Shown here: piece by piece, positions 17,008-25,085 of the stretch
Numbering within the stretch: the first letter of the stretch is position 1
Layout of the letters: every line of letters begins with the position of its first letter
DNA from: DATBGO01 sp963840095
GTDB lineage: Bacteria > Actinomycetota > Actinomycetes > Streptosporangiales > Streptosporangiaceae
Length of the DNA stretch: 64,000 nucleotides
Reading direction: 5' to 3'
NCBI GenBank assembly: GCA_963840095.1
Contig: CAWIXN010000012.1
Span: forward strand, 372,001 to 436,000
The notes under the pieces: generated by a model
Database searches by the model: none
Told to the model about the DNA's origin: nothing
What the model saw: only the letters and a program-made list of their open reading frames with translations
Program-made: the position numbers and the translations under genes

Positions 17008-18200
17008 CCATCGACTTCGTTCTCCCGGCCGAATTGGCGGCCCACGAGCCGCCGGAGGCGCGGGATCTGGTTGCCCTGCTGGTCAGCAGGCGGGCGAGCG
17101 GCGAGATCAGCCACCACGCGTTCGGGGAGCTGCCCGGCCTGCTGCTGCCTGGCGACCTGATCGTGGTCAACACCTCGGGCACGCTGCCCGCTGCGGTCCG
17201 GCTGGCGGACGGACTCGCGGGCGGACTCGCGGGCGGACTCGCGGGCGGACTCGCGGGCGGACTCGCGGACCGGCCCGCGGACGGGCTGGTAGTGCATTTT
17301 TCCACGCCGCTGCCGGACGGCAAGTGGCTGGTGGAGCTGCGCGCGGCGGACGGCCCGGCCACCATTCCCTACCGGGGCGGGAACCCCGGCCAGCGGCTGG
17401 GCCTGCCCGGCGGCGCGGTCCTCACGCTGGCCGCACGGTTCACCGAGCGACTGTGGCGGGCGAGGCTGTCGACAGCGGTCATCCCCTACCTGCTGCGTTA
17501 CGGCAGTCCCATCCGGTACTCCTATGTCGACCGAGCCTGGCCGATCGAGTCGTACCAGACCGTGTTCGCCACGCGGCCGGGAAGCGCCGAGATGCCGAGC
17601 GCCAGCAGGCCCTTCACCCCCGAGCTCGTCACCCGCCTGGTCGCGAGGGGCATCGTGATCGCGCCCATCACCCTGCATGCCGGCGTCTCGTCTCTGGAAG
17701 GCGGCGAGGAACCGTACCCGGAACCTTACGACGTGCCGCCCTCCACAGCCCGGCTGGTCAACCTGACCAGGCAACATGGCGGACGGGTGATCGCCGCCGG
17801 CACCACGGTCGTGCGGGCGCTCGAGACCGCGGCGCTAGCCGCCGACGGGATGCACGGCCGCGGGGCCGGGGCGGCTGACCGCGAGGCCGGGGCAGCTGAC
17901 CTAGAGGCCGGGGCAGCTGACCGAGAGGCCGGGGACACCGAGCGCGAGGCCGGGGCCCGATCTGGCCTGTCGCCCACGGTGTTCCCGTCGGCCGGCTGGA
18001 CCGAGCACGTTGTCACGCCGGAACGCGGGCTGCGGGCCGTCGACGGGCTGCTCACCGGGCTGCACGAGCCGCGCTCGTCACATCTTCGGATGCTGGCCGC
18101 CTTCCACGATCCGGAACTGCTCGGCAGCTGCTACGCGGCGGCGATGGAACGCGGATATCTCTGGCACGAGTTCGGGGACCTGCATCTGCTTCTGCCCTAA
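17004..18200 (+). CDS. queA: QueA-like S-adenosylmethionine:tRNA ribosyltransferase-isomerase
   Basis: A 398-residue member of the QueA family, which transfers and isomerises the ribosyl moiety of SAM onto 7-aminomethyl-deazaguanine in tRNA. Recognisable segments are LPGDLIVVNTSGTLPAA, SYVDRAWPIESYQTVFA, APITLHAGVSS, RVIAAGTTVVRALE and SSHLRMLAAFHDPELL. It is longer than usual because of two repeat-encoded insertions: Gly/Leu/Ala repeats near residue 70-90 and Ala-Asp-Arg-Glu-Ala-Gly repeats near 290-315. No other queuosine genes are present, and this actinobacterial subgroup may have another substrate. An ISL3 element is inserted 20 bp after the stop. Confidence 0.85.
   Translation: MTIDFVLPAELAAHEPPEARDLVALLVSRRASGEISHHAFGELPGLLLPGDLIVVNTSGTLPAAVRLADGLAGGLAGGLAGGLAGGLADRPADGLVVHFSTPLPDGKWLVELRAADGPATIPYRGGNPGQRLGLPGGAVLTLAARFTERLWRARLSTAVIPYLLRYGSPIRYSYVDRAWPIESYQTVFATRPGSAEMPSASRPFTPELVTRLVARGIVIAPITLHAGVSSLEGGEEPYPEPYDVPPSTARLVNLTRQHGGRVIAAGTTVVRALETAALAADGMHGRGAGAADREAGAADLEAGAADREAGDTEREAGARSGLSPTVFPSAGWTEHVVTPERGLRAVDGLLTGLHEPRSSHLRMLAAFHDPELLGSCYAAAMERGYLWHEFGDLHLLLP
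17211..17268. repeat. 12-bp in-frame repeat in queA
   Basis: Five near-identical copies of GGACTCGCGGGC encode Gly-Leu-Ala-Gly repeats inserted in the N-terminal part of the QueA-like protein. A second insertion at about 17870-17950 uses a 21-bp unit. Confidence 0.95.
17870..17950. repeat. 21-bp in-frame repeat in queA
   Basis: Imperfect copies of GAGGCCGGGGCAGCTGACC (21-bp period) encode Glu-Ala-Gly-Ala-Ala-Asp-Arg repeats that extend a loop of the QueA-like protein. Confidence 0.85.
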
Positions 18201-18211
18201 TGCGCTTCTGC

Positions 18212-18219
18212 CCTAATGC
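18212..18219. repeat. Left 8-bp target site duplication
   Basis: CCTAATGC directly precedes the left inverted end of the element and is repeated at 21015-21022 after the right end. ISL3-family elements make 8-bp duplications. Confidence 0.93.
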
Positions 18220-18386
18220 GGCTCTTCGAAGTTAACCGGGATCGTGTTGCGGTCCGCTGACAGCGCGTGAGTGCTGGAGGGCGCGGGCGCGCCAGCGGTG
18301 ACGCCGGGGACTTGCACCAGCGTGGAGCGGTGATCAAGACCCCGCGGCTCCTGAGATCATTGGATCTTCCGGAGGGCTCGTGATGC
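18220..18386. repeat. Left long inverted end of the ISL3 element
   Basis: This end pairs with 20850-21014 in inverted orientation. Identity is perfect over the first 25 bp and about 85-90% over the rest, with single-base indels near 18330 and 18360. Confidence 0.9.
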
Positions 18387-18403
18387 GCAGCGGGCCATGG
18401 GCA

Positions 18404-18753
18404 CTGGCCGGCCTCGGCCGCCTGGGCCAGGGCGGATTCTTGTACCTCTTCGACTGAGATTTGGAGGATGTGTTGCCTGGGAAGGGCGGCCTGGTGTCAT
18501 TGGTCGCCGTACAGGACGCCCTGTATGACCATCCCAGTGTTCTGGAAGTGGCCGTGGTCCTGCAGCTGGCTGGCCGCAGCGGTCGTGGTCCTGTCTGTGC
18601 CCCGGCGCCCTGCCGGGGTTGCGGAGCTTCCTTGCGGAGCGGGTGAAGCCAGACGAGGTGCCTGACCGGCTGCGCGCTGGGGGAGGCCTGCCGCGCGAGG
18701 TGACCGGCAAGGTGCTGGAGAACCTCATCGGGGACCGGCTCCAGGGCCGGTGA
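18404..18753 (+). pseudogene. Relic of the C-terminal domain of an AMP-binding (acyl-CoA ligase-like) enzyme
   Basis: Reading the plus strand gives GQGGFLYLFD, a stop at 18455-18457, then VQDALYDHPSVLEVAVV. After a frame change it continues FLAERVKPDEVPDRLR, then GGLPREVTGKVLENLIGD and a terminal stop at 18751-18753. This is the C-terminal subdomain of ANL-superfamily ligases (DG-LYxxDR, ExxLxxHPxVxEVAVV, LPRxxTGKVLKR). The catalytic Lys region is present, but the N-terminal 400 or so residues are missing and the frame is broken. The relic starts right where the left inverted end stops, so capture cut it there. Confidence 0.75.
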
Positions 18754-18799
18754 GCCCGGCTGTTTCCGGTGCGCTCATGATCGCCGGGCGGCGGGGCGC

Positions 18800-19033
18800 C
18801 TATGCTGTCGCGGACTGGCTGCCTGTGGCGGGAGCGGGCCCGGAGTCGATGTCTTGACTGGACATGACCGGCGCGCCGGAAGCCTGCGGGAGCTTGATCA
18901 TCGCGACGGCGGCGATGAATGAGACGGCGGCGAAGCCCGCAGCGGCCAGGAAGCCGGTAGATGCTCCGGTGGCCAGCACGGAGGCTCTGCTGCCTGTCAC
19001 CCCGCTGGTGGCAGCGCCGGGCTCTGCGGGACC
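18800..19033 (-). pseudogene. Relic of the C-terminal end of an MFS transporter
   Basis: The minus strand encodes GVTGSRASVLATGASTGFLA, then a hydrophobic helix ending VAMIKLP and a short polar tail before a stop. This matches the last loop, last helix and tail of DHA2-type drug exporters. Nothing upstream continues the gene, because the YdeI-type gene ends at 19041. It is a fragment of about 75 codons with no start. Confidence 0.6.
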
Positions 19034-19040
19034 CATTAGG

Positions 19041-19616
19041 TCAGGTGTGGATCTTCTGATGCTGGGCCAGCATCTCGACGAACTTCTGGATCCGGCGCGC
19101 CCGGGTTTCCGGCTTCTTGGCGTCCTGCACCCGGTAGAGGATCGAGTACCGGTTCTGGCTGTCGAGAGCCGCGAAAAACTCGGCTGCGGCGGGGCTGGCC
19201 GCCAGCGCCGCCGCGAGGTCTTCCGGCACAGTGGCGGTCTTCGACCCAGCGTAGGCGGCATCCCAGCGGCCGTCCGCCTTTGCGCGTTCGACCTCCGCCA
19301 TCCCCGGGGCCCGCATCCGCCCCTGCTCGATGAGGGCTGTGACCTTCTCCCGGTTGACCTTGGACCACTTGCTGCGCGGCGTGCGGGGGGTGAATCGCTG
19401 GAGCCAGCAGAAGTTGTCGAACTTGTCCTTCTTTCCGTCGATCCAGCCATAGCACAGTGCCGCGTCGAGAGCCTGAGCGTAGTCCAGGCAGTCCACGCCG
19501 CGGCCGTTCTTGCGGAGCTTCAGCCAGATCCCCGGACAGGTGGAATGATGCGCCGCGATCCACTCCTCAAAGGCCGCAGCCGACGGGAACTCGATGATCT
19601 CTTCCTCACGAGCCAC
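19041..19616 (-). CDS. YdeI/OmdA-family protein, passenger of the ISL3 element
   Basis: A 191-residue intact protein of the YdeI/OmpD-associated family. Markers are FEEWIAAHHSTCPGIWLKL, ALDAALCYGWIDGKKDKFDN, RFTPRTPRSKWSKVNREKV, then the C-terminal helical region RYSILYRVQDAKKPETRARR. Homologues are linked to bacteriocin or antimicrobial-peptide protection in enteric bacteria, but the biochemical role is unknown. The start is GTG 19616 with no clear ribosome site. It is codirectional with and 30 nt after the transposase remnant, inside the target duplications, so it travels with the element. Confidence 0.88.
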   Translation of the reverse strand: MAREEEIIEFPSAAAFEEWIAAHHSTCPGIWLKLRKNGRGVDCLDYAQALDAALCYGWIDGKKDKFDNFCWLQRFTPRTPRSKWSKVNREKVTALIEQGRMRAPGMAEVERAKADGRWDAAYAGSKTATVPEDLAAALAASPAAAEFFAALDSQNRYSILYRVQDAKKPETRARRIQKFVEMLAQHQKIHT

Positions 19617-19645
19617 GCCGTCAGTGAATCACAAGACGCCCGTGG

Positions 19646-20829
19646 CTAGAGCGTGAGCCGGCCAGATGCGGGATCACATGCTGGCGGGACGCGGCGGCGC
19701 TGGTTTGCCGGGTTGCGGAAGGAATAGGCCTGGCGGGCCTCCAGCTTGGCGATCCAGTTCAGGCTCTCGGCCGTGGCGTTGCTCACCCCGGTCAGCACTG
19801 CGGCTACGATCTCCTCCTCTCACCGGGAGACGGTGCGGGCGAGGGTGACCAGCTCGGGAGTGTCGTCGTTTTGGGCGCACCAGTCATAGAAGCGGAATAG
19901 CCGGCCGCGGACGTCACGCTCGCAGGGGGCGGAGCGGGTGATGCGGGCGCGCAGGTTCAGCGCGTCGCGGAGCTTCTCCTTCCCGATCCAGGCGGCCAGG
20001 ATCTGCTGCCCGTGCCGGCCCCCGCCGAGGGTGTCCATCACCTTGGCGAACTGAGCGGCAGACAGGTGCTCCAGGTTGCGCACCAGCAAGCCCTTGACCC
20101 CGTGCTCCGGATCGCCGGAGCGGCCTCGCCGGCCGTAGTGCTCCCGCACCGCCCGGCGCCGCACGTCCCCGGTCATCTTGACCGCGAGCTGCACCACGTG
20201 GAACAGGTCAACGACGATCTGCGCCTGCGGCAGCATCCGGCGGATGGCCGCGGCGTAGATGGAGCACATGTCGATGGCCACGACCTCGACGCGGTCACGC
20301 CAGCCCGCCGGCGCCTGGGCCAGCCAGTACGCGGCGTCATCGGCGGTGCGGCCCTCGACCTGGCCCAGCAGCCCCTGATCCCCGGACAGGTCGAAGAAAC
20401 ACGTGTGCCAGCGGTCCGCGAGCAACTGGTACTCGCCAGTGTCCGCATCGGCCCGCCTCGGCGACGGTGCAGCCCCGCCCAGCCACCTCCGCGCCCAGCA
20501 GCGCGCGCAGCCGTGCCGTCAACCTGCAGCGGGGCGGCACCGCGGGCAGCGATTCGGTGAACGTCACGCGGGCGCTCCTGGCTGGCGCACTTCCACCGCC
20601 GCTTGCACCACGCCACCGACACCTCATCCAGGCCCCGGCGCAGGTCCCGCGGCCGGGTCAGCACATACTCGTGCACCAGCGCCGAGCAAGACCCGCAATC
20701 CGGGCACACCGCGGCATCCGGGTGATCGGTGGTCACCCAGACGGTGAACGAGCCGTCAGGTTCACGCTCGGCGTCGAAGACCCGCAGGCCTTCCACGCCG
20801 AACAGCGCCGATGCCGTATCCTCGGCCAC
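19646..20829 (-). pseudogene. ISL3-family transposase, disrupted
   Basis: The N-terminal zinc-finger part is clear: VCPDCGSCSALVHEYVLTRP, then DLRRGLDEVSVAWCKRRWKC. The frame changes near 20576, consistent with loss of two bases, into ARVTFTESLPAVPPRCRLTA. It changes again near 20440 into the DDE part: LADRWHTCFFDLSGDQGLLG, VEVVAIDMCSIYAAAIRR and VVDLFHVVQLA. A TGA at 19820 replaces the Trp codon of the usual SRWEEEIVAA, after which the expected NWIAKLEARQAYSFRNPANQ tail is still readable. The segment that normally holds the first catalytic Asp is missing from all frames. The product cannot be active. Confidence 0.9.
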
Positions 20830-20849
20830 AATGCCCGCGGCTCTCTGCC

Positions 20850-21014
20850 GATCATGTGTCCTTCGGAAGATCCATGATCCCAGGAGCCGCGGGCGTCTTG
20901 ATCACGCTCCACGCCGGCGCAAGTCCCCGGCGTCACCGCCAGCGCGCCCGCGCCCTCCAGTAGTCACGCTCTGTCAATGGACCGTGACGCGATCCCGGTT
21001 AACTTCGAAGAGCC
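20850..21014. repeat. Right long inverted end of the ISL3 element
   Basis: Inverted partner of 18220-18386. It includes the region upstream of the transposase start and presumably its promoter. Confidence 0.9.
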
Positions 21015-21022
21015 CCTAATGC
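21015..21022. repeat. Right 8-bp target site duplication
   Basis: CCTAATGC, identical to 18212-18219. Confidence 0.93.
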
Positions 21023-21067
21023 CCGGACACACGCTTATGCCCGGTCACTCGCTTATGCCCGGGTGCC

Positions 21068-21796
21068 CTACTGGCTGAGCATGTCCCTTAGGGTCCGGGC
21101 ATTACGCACGGCATTGGCGTAGCCGTCGTTGTTGAAGTACACGAGCACGTCTTTGCCCTGACATTCCCATTCCCTTATCCGGTCGGCCCACCACCGCAGG
21201 CAATCGTCACTGTAGGAGCCGCCGTACAGATGATTGTCATCCGGGCCGTGCATGCGAACGTAGGCAACGCCTGCCGTCGTTCGCAAAACGCACGGCAGGT
21301 GCGCGCCGCTCATGACGCAGTAAGCGGCACCGTGCTGGCTGAGCAGCGCAAAGACATCCTCGTGATGCCAGCTGGGATGACGGAACTCCACTGCGACGGC
21401 CATCCACCCCGGAATCAGTCGCAGGAAATAGGCCAGCCGGGCGTCATCCCTCGAATGATCCGGTGCGAGCTGGATCAGCAGGACGGCGCGTTTACTGCCA
21501 AGCTCGTGCCAGCCGAGACTGATGCGCTCCACCCAGGCCTCGGGCGCCTGCAGCCGTTTCCCGTGCGTTAGGCCGCGCGGTGCTTTAACCGACAGCAGGA
21601 ACCCTTCCGGCAATCTCCGCTGCCAGCTGCGGAAGGCCGAAATCCCGGGCCAGCGATAGAAGCTGCTATTGAGCTCGACCGTGCGGAAGTCGCTGGCGTA
21701 GGCGGCCAGTCGATCCCGCGCCGGAAGGCCAGGCGGATAAAGCTCCGGCTGCCAGTGATCGTAACTCCAGCCAGAAGTCCCGATCCTCGTCACCAT
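21068..21796 (-). CDS. DUF72 (YecE-like) TIM-barrel protein
   Basis: A 242-residue DUF72 protein. Typical segments are RIGTSGWSYDHWQPELYPPG, TVELNSSFYRWP, FLLSVKAPRGLTH, AVEFRHPSWHHEDV, AYVRMHGP and DVLVYFNNDGYANAVRNA. The fold is a TIM-barrel-like domain common in bacteria and archaea with no proven reaction. Conserved Glu, His and Arg residues suggest a hydrolase or isomerase. It begins just upstream of a short tandem repeat and runs toward the ISL3 element. Confidence 0.9.
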   Translation of the reverse strand: MVTRIGTSGWSYDHWQPELYPPGLPARDRLAAYASDFRTVELNSSFYRWPGISAFRSWQRRLPEGFLLSVKAPRGLTHGKRLQAPEAWVERISLGWHELGSKRAVLLIQLAPDHSRDDARLAYFLRLIPGWMAVAVEFRHPSWHHEDVFALLSQHGAAYCVMSGAHLPCVLRTTAGVAYVRMHGPDDNHLYGGSYSDDCLRWWADRIREWECQGKDVLVYFNNDGYANAVRNARTLRDMLSQ

Positions 21797-21803
21797 ACAG
21801 GCG

Positions 21804-21893
21804 ATGCCTCAAACAGACGGTGCCTCAACAGACGGTGCCTCAAACAGACGGTGCCTCAAACAGACGGCGTCTCAACAGAGCGTGCCTCAGACC
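21804..21893. repeat. 15-16-bp tandem repeat
   Basis: Five to six imperfect copies of TGCCTCAAACAGACGG lie between the starts/ends of the DUF72 gene and the 143-residue gene. The last copies run into the C-terminal end of the latter. Confidence 0.9.
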
Positions 21894-22318
21894 GATGGCG
21901 CCTCGCTGGTCGGCTCTGGCCCGACCCCACCGGGAGCGCCTGCACGGCTTACGCCGCCCGCGCTGCCCGCGCCAGCCGCAGCACCTGCATCGGCGAACCG
22001 AAGACTCGCATCCAGGAGAGCGCTTCCGCCAGCCGGACGGGTACTGACATCAGCGCAGCGCTCCTGAAGCCGGTGCAGTGACTCACTGTCGCCGAGCGGG
22101 AAGGCGGCCTCCAGGCGTGCGCTTTGTCTTACCTCGGGAAGGTCGAGCACGGCGTCGACCAGGCTCGCGCGGCGGCCTGGAGTGATGTGGCCGGACTCGG
22201 CACGCAAAGACGCCCGGGCGGTTCCCCCGGATCTTCCCGGAGTGGTCACCTTGGCTACGGCGACCGTGCGGTCATTGTCGTTGACCTCGACGTACTGATG
22301 CAGATCATCCTCAGCCAT
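21887..22318 (-). CDS. Conserved hypothetical actinobacterial protein
   Basis: A 143-residue soluble protein. The N-terminal half has DNDRTVAVAKVTTPGRSGGT and ARASLRAESGHITPGRRASL. The middle reads AVLDLPEVRQSARLEAAFPL and GDSESLHRLQERCADVSTRP. The tail is Ala/Gly-rich. Similar proteins occur in Streptomyces as hypothetical genes, as far as I recall. The pattern suggests a small alpha/beta domain without a known role. Start ATG 22318 is chosen because the extension to 22384 contains basic, poorly conserved sequence. Confidence 0.65.
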   Translation of the reverse strand: MAEDDLHQYVEVNDNDRTVAVAKVTTPGRSGGTARASLRAESGHITPGRRASLVDAVLDLPEVRQSARLEAAFPLGDSESLHRLQERCADVSTRPAGGSALLDASLRFADAGAAAGAGSAGGVSRAGAPGGVGPEPTSEAPSV

Positions 22319-22637
22319 GTTGAGCCTCCAGCCCCGGATCCGTATGGACCCGCGTACCCCCTCGCCCCGGAGCCAAAACCGCAAGTGGTCGGCGGCTATC
22401 AGCCAGTGACCACATACGCCCCAGCGGCGTCAGCATCCACTCCCGAGAGGGCAGCGCGCACTTGATTGGTTACTCGAGTGGCGCGGCCAGCGCCGCTTAA
22501 CTTAGTGTCTATCACAATCTGATCATCGATCAGATTTGGATGTAGCCAGGAAGGCGCATGACCGTCCTAGTCGTGAATCCGCGCGAGCCCGACCCGTCCC
22601 CCGCCTCCGGCGGCCCCCGACCACGGCGAGCATTCCG
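22319..22637. other. Intergenic region with palindrome and short upstream frame
   Basis: About 320 nt. It contains the palindrome at 22516-22536 and then a 27-codon frame from ATG 22558 (preceded by GGAAGG). That frame's TGA overlaps the GTG start of the SDR remnant. I see no full gene; the 27-codon frame may be a leader or the remains of a larger gene. Confidence 0.5.
22516..22536. promoter_or_regulatory. 21-bp palindrome, probable TetR operator
   Basis: AATCTGATC and GATCAGATT are perfect inverted halves around ATC. The site lies upstream of the SDR remnant and 300 nt upstream of a TetR gene, a size and symmetry typical of TetR operators. Confidence 0.6.
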
Positions 22638-22800
22638 GTGACCGCCGCGGGCGCCCGACGGTGGACGGAGACTGCGGTCCCCGATCTGTCAGGTCGGACC
22701 GCGGTAGTGACCGGGGCCAGCGCCGGCATCGGGCTCGAGACGGCGAGGGTGCTGGCGGCCCACGGCGCGCTGGTGATCCTGGCCTGCCGGGACGGGAGTC
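22638..22800 (+). pseudogene. N-terminal remnant of a short-chain dehydrogenase
   Basis: GTG 22638 starts TAAGARRWTETAVPDLSG, followed by RTAVVTGASAGIGLETARVL and AAHGALVILACRDG. This is the complete cofactor-binding start of a WW-oxidoreductase-type SDR. The frame then loses all similarity (SLLPRLVASG and so on) and runs into the TetR start. About 80% of the gene has been deleted. The original SDR was probably the target of the downstream TetR regulator. Confidence 0.75.
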
Positions 22801-22842
22801 TCCTACCGCGTCTAGTCGCGTCCGGCCCTACCCTGGGAGATT

Positions 22843-23496
22843 ATGTCCGCGCCTGGCAAGGGTGGCCGCTACCACCACGGTGACCTACGGGCCGCCCTGG
22901 TGGAAGTGGCCATCGAACTCATCAGCGAGAACGGCGTGCGTGGTTTCTCCATGGCCGAGGCAAGCCGGCGCCTAGGTGTGGCAGTCAGCGCTCCATACGC
23001 CCACTTCACCGATCGCGAGGACCTGCTGGCGGCGGTGGCGGTGCGTGCCTGGGAGGTCTTTTATCGCGAGATTCTCCTGGAGATCGAACGTTCCCAGGGC
23101 CCGGAGGCCCGGCTGGCCGGGCTGGCCCGCTGCTACGTGAGGTTCGCCGGATTCAACCGCCCGCTCTTTGCGGTTCTGTTCACGGCGGGGATCGACAAGC
23201 GCGACCACCCCGAGATCGAGGCAGCCGAAAGGCCGGTCAGCGATGCGTTGCTCGATTGTGTCAGGGCCCTCTCAGGCGGCGGGAAGTCAGCCGCAGATGA
23301 CCTGTCCACCGCCCTGGAGGCTACGGCTCACGGCCACGCCATGCTGCTCCTCGACGGGGATTTCGGCGACGGGGATTCCGCGGTCGAGCAGGCCGCCGAG
23401 CGAGCAGCCGCAGCGACCCTCGCGCTCATCGAAGGCCGCCATTCCCTGAGCCAGCGAACTGCTTCAAAGCGAGCCCGCTCGTTAGATGCGCGGTAA
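22843..23496 (+). CDS. TetR-family regulator
   Basis: A 217-residue TetR-type regulator. The helix-turn-helix is at residues 9-60 (YHHGDLRAALVEVAIELI, then FSMAEASRRLGVAVSAPYAH). The C-terminal domain is of the WHG type, with RCYVRFAGFNRPLFAVLFTAG. It lies immediately after an SDR remnant, and the palindrome at 22516 is a likely operator. TACCCT at 22829 is eight bases before the ATG. The tail RTASKRARSLDAR leads into a tandem repeat. Confidence 0.88.
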   Translation: MSAPGKGGRYHHGDLRAALVEVAIELISENGVRGFSMAEASRRLGVAVSAPYAHFTDREDLLAAVAVRAWEVFYREILLEIERSQGPEARLAGLARCYVRFAGFNRPLFAVLFTAGIDKRDHPEIEAAERPVSDALLDCVRALSGGGKSAADDLSTALEATAHGHAMLLLDGDFGDGDSAVEQAAERAAAATLALIEGRHSLSQRTASKRARSLDAR

Positions 23497-23521
23497 GCGC
23501 CAACGCGGCGCACCGCCAGGC

Positions 23522-23607
23522 AGACGCGACGCACGGCCAGGCAGACGCGACGCACGGCCAGGCAGTCGCGACGCACGGCCAGGCGGACGCGACGCACGGC
23601 GAGGCAA
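23522..23607. repeat. 21-bp tandem repeat, about four copies
   Basis: The unit CGCGACGCACGGCCAGGCAG (21-bp period) fills the space between the tetR stop and serB. Copies differ at one or two positions. Confidence 0.92.
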
Positions 23608-23654
23608 GGCGACGGCCAGCCTGGCCGGGCCGTCCGGGTAGCGTTGACTGCGTT

Positions 23655-24884
23655 ATGCCTGATCCCCAGATAACTCTGCTGGTGACCCTGACCGGCCGGG
23701 ACCGGCCGGGCGTCACCTCGCGGCTGTTCGCCCTGCTCGCCAGGCACCAGCTGAGCGTGCTCGATGTCGAGCAGGTCGTGATCCGCGGTCGTCTCGTACT
23801 TGGCGTACTGCTGTCCTGCGACAGTGCGCCGGACCTGACGGCGATCCATCGGGAGGTCACGGCGGTCGCCGCCGACCTCGACCTCGAAGCAGAGATCACC
23901 GCCGGCTCAGGCGAGCCGGGACGACGGCGGGGCCGCCTGCACGTGACCGTGCTCGGGGACCGGCTCGCGCCCGCCGCCATCGCTGCCATCGCCGGGCGGA
24001 TTGCTGCGAACGGAGCGAATATCGACCGGATCGGCAGGCTCGCGAACCGACCGGTCACGTGCATCGAGTTCGACGTATCCGGGGCCGACCCAAGCCTGCT
24101 GCGCACGGCTCTGGCCCGCGAGTCGGTCGCCCAGCAGGTGGACATCGCCGTCCAGCGCGGCGGTCTGCACCGGCGCGCGATGCGGCTGGTCGTCATGGAC
24201 GTCGACTCGACGCTAGTGGCCGGCGAGGCGATCGACCTGCTCGCCGAGCGGGCCGGCTGCGGCAGACCGGCCGCCGAGCTGACCGCGGCGGCGATGCGCG
24301 GCGAGCTGGACTTCGCCACCGCGCTGCGCGAACGGGTCGCGATGCTCGCCGGGCTCGATGCGGGCGTGCTGGCTGAGGTCCGCAAGGAGCTCAAGCTCAC
24401 TCCAGGTGCCCGTACCCTGATCCGTACGCTGCGGCGCCTCGGCTACCGATGCGGCATCGTCAGCGGAGGCTTCACCCAGTTCACTGATCCGCTCGCCGCC
24501 GACCTCGGCCTTGACTATGCGGCGGCGAACACCCTGGAAGTATCGGGCGGGCGGCTGACCGGCCGCCTGACCGGCCGCCTCATCGACCGGGCCGGCAAGG
24601 CGGAGGCGCTCAGGGAGTTTGCCGCGGCGGCCGGAGTATCGCTGAGCCAGACGGTCGCGGTGGGCGACGGCGCGAACGACCTCGACATGATCGAGGCGGC
24701 CGGCCTCGGGATCGCGTTCAATGCCAAGCAAGCCGTGCGCGAAGCCGCGGACGCCTCGCTCAGCGTCCCGCACCTGGACGCCATCCTCTACCTGCTCGGC
24801 ATCTCCAGGGATGATGTCGAGGCAGCCGACGCCGAGGACACGGCACTGGCCAGGGCCGCTCGCACCAGCGCCACCGCCCGGTAA
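23655..24884 (+). CDS. serB: Phosphoserine phosphatase
   Basis: A 409-residue SerB, the last step of serine biosynthesis. Two ACT-like regulatory repeats come first (about 5-80, LLVTLTGRDRPGVTSRLFALL, and 95-170). The HAD catalytic domain follows: motif I is D182-V-D184 in VMDVDSTLV, motif II is IVSGGFTQF, and motif IV is VGDGANDLDMIEAAGLGIAF. The length matches the long actinobacterial form. It is monocistronic, with a repeat on its 5' side and a hairpin on its 3' side. Confidence 0.95.
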   Translation: MPDPQITLLVTLTGRDRPGVTSRLFALLARHQLSVLDVEQVVIRGRLVLGVLLSCDSAPDLTAIHREVTAVAADLDLEAEITAGSGEPGRRRGRLHVTVLGDRLAPAAIAAIAGRIAANGANIDRIGRLANRPVTCIEFDVSGADPSLLRTALARESVAQQVDIAVQRGGLHRRAMRLVVMDVDSTLVAGEAIDLLAERAGCGRPAAELTAAAMRGELDFATALRERVAMLAGLDAGVLAEVRKELKLTPGARTLIRTLRRLGYRCGIVSGGFTQFTDPLAADLGLDYAAANTLEVSGGRLTGRLTGRLIDRAGKAEALREFAAAAGVSLSQTVAVGDGANDLDMIEAAGLGIAFNAKQAVREAADASLSVPHLDAILYLLGISRDDVEAADAEDTALARAARTSATAR

Positions 24885-25001
24885 CCGTCATCGGCTGGTC
24901 AGGCGCTATCCGCCAGGCGGCCGCGTGGCTGGCCCGGTAACCGCAGGCGCAGACCGCATCAAGGGGCAGGAGAGCCGAAACCGGCACTGCCTGCCTGATG
25001 G

Positions 25002-25042
25002 ATTCGGGAATCGATAAGGAATTTCCTGATGGATTCCCGAAT
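25002..25042. terminator. Hairpin between convergent serB and sixA-like genes
   Basis: ATTCGGGAATC (25002-25012) and GATTCCCGAAT (25032-25042) are a perfect 11-bp inverted repeat with a 19-nt loop. A direct repeat CCTGATGGATTC overlaps both arms. Confidence 0.45.
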
Positions 25043-25085
25043 TCATCTCGCTGCGGGTCGACGCTATGAGCCAGGCCGGGGCACC

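Larger units (their letters stand above)
18220..21014 (-). mobile_element. ISL3-family element with passenger genes, 2795 bp
   Basis: The ends are inverted copies: the first 25 bp match perfectly, beginning GGCTCTTCGAAGTTAACCGG, and the similarity continues for about 165 bp at roughly 85-90%. Identical 8-bp CCTAATGC duplications flank it, showing that the whole unit inserted as one piece. In order it holds the left end, a relic of an AMP-binding enzyme, a relic of an MFS transporter, an intact YdeI-type gene and a disrupted ISL3 transposase gene (minus strand). The left end matches the transposase-promoter end, including the sequence around the transposase leader. It therefore looks like the end of a second, diverged IS copy that captured the intervening DNA. 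Confidence 0.9.

Noticed and set aside
16734..17777. Minus-strand 347-codon frame across the SDR and queA genes
   Set aside because: It is antisense to two genes with full family motifs and has only repeat-derived low-complexity sequence.
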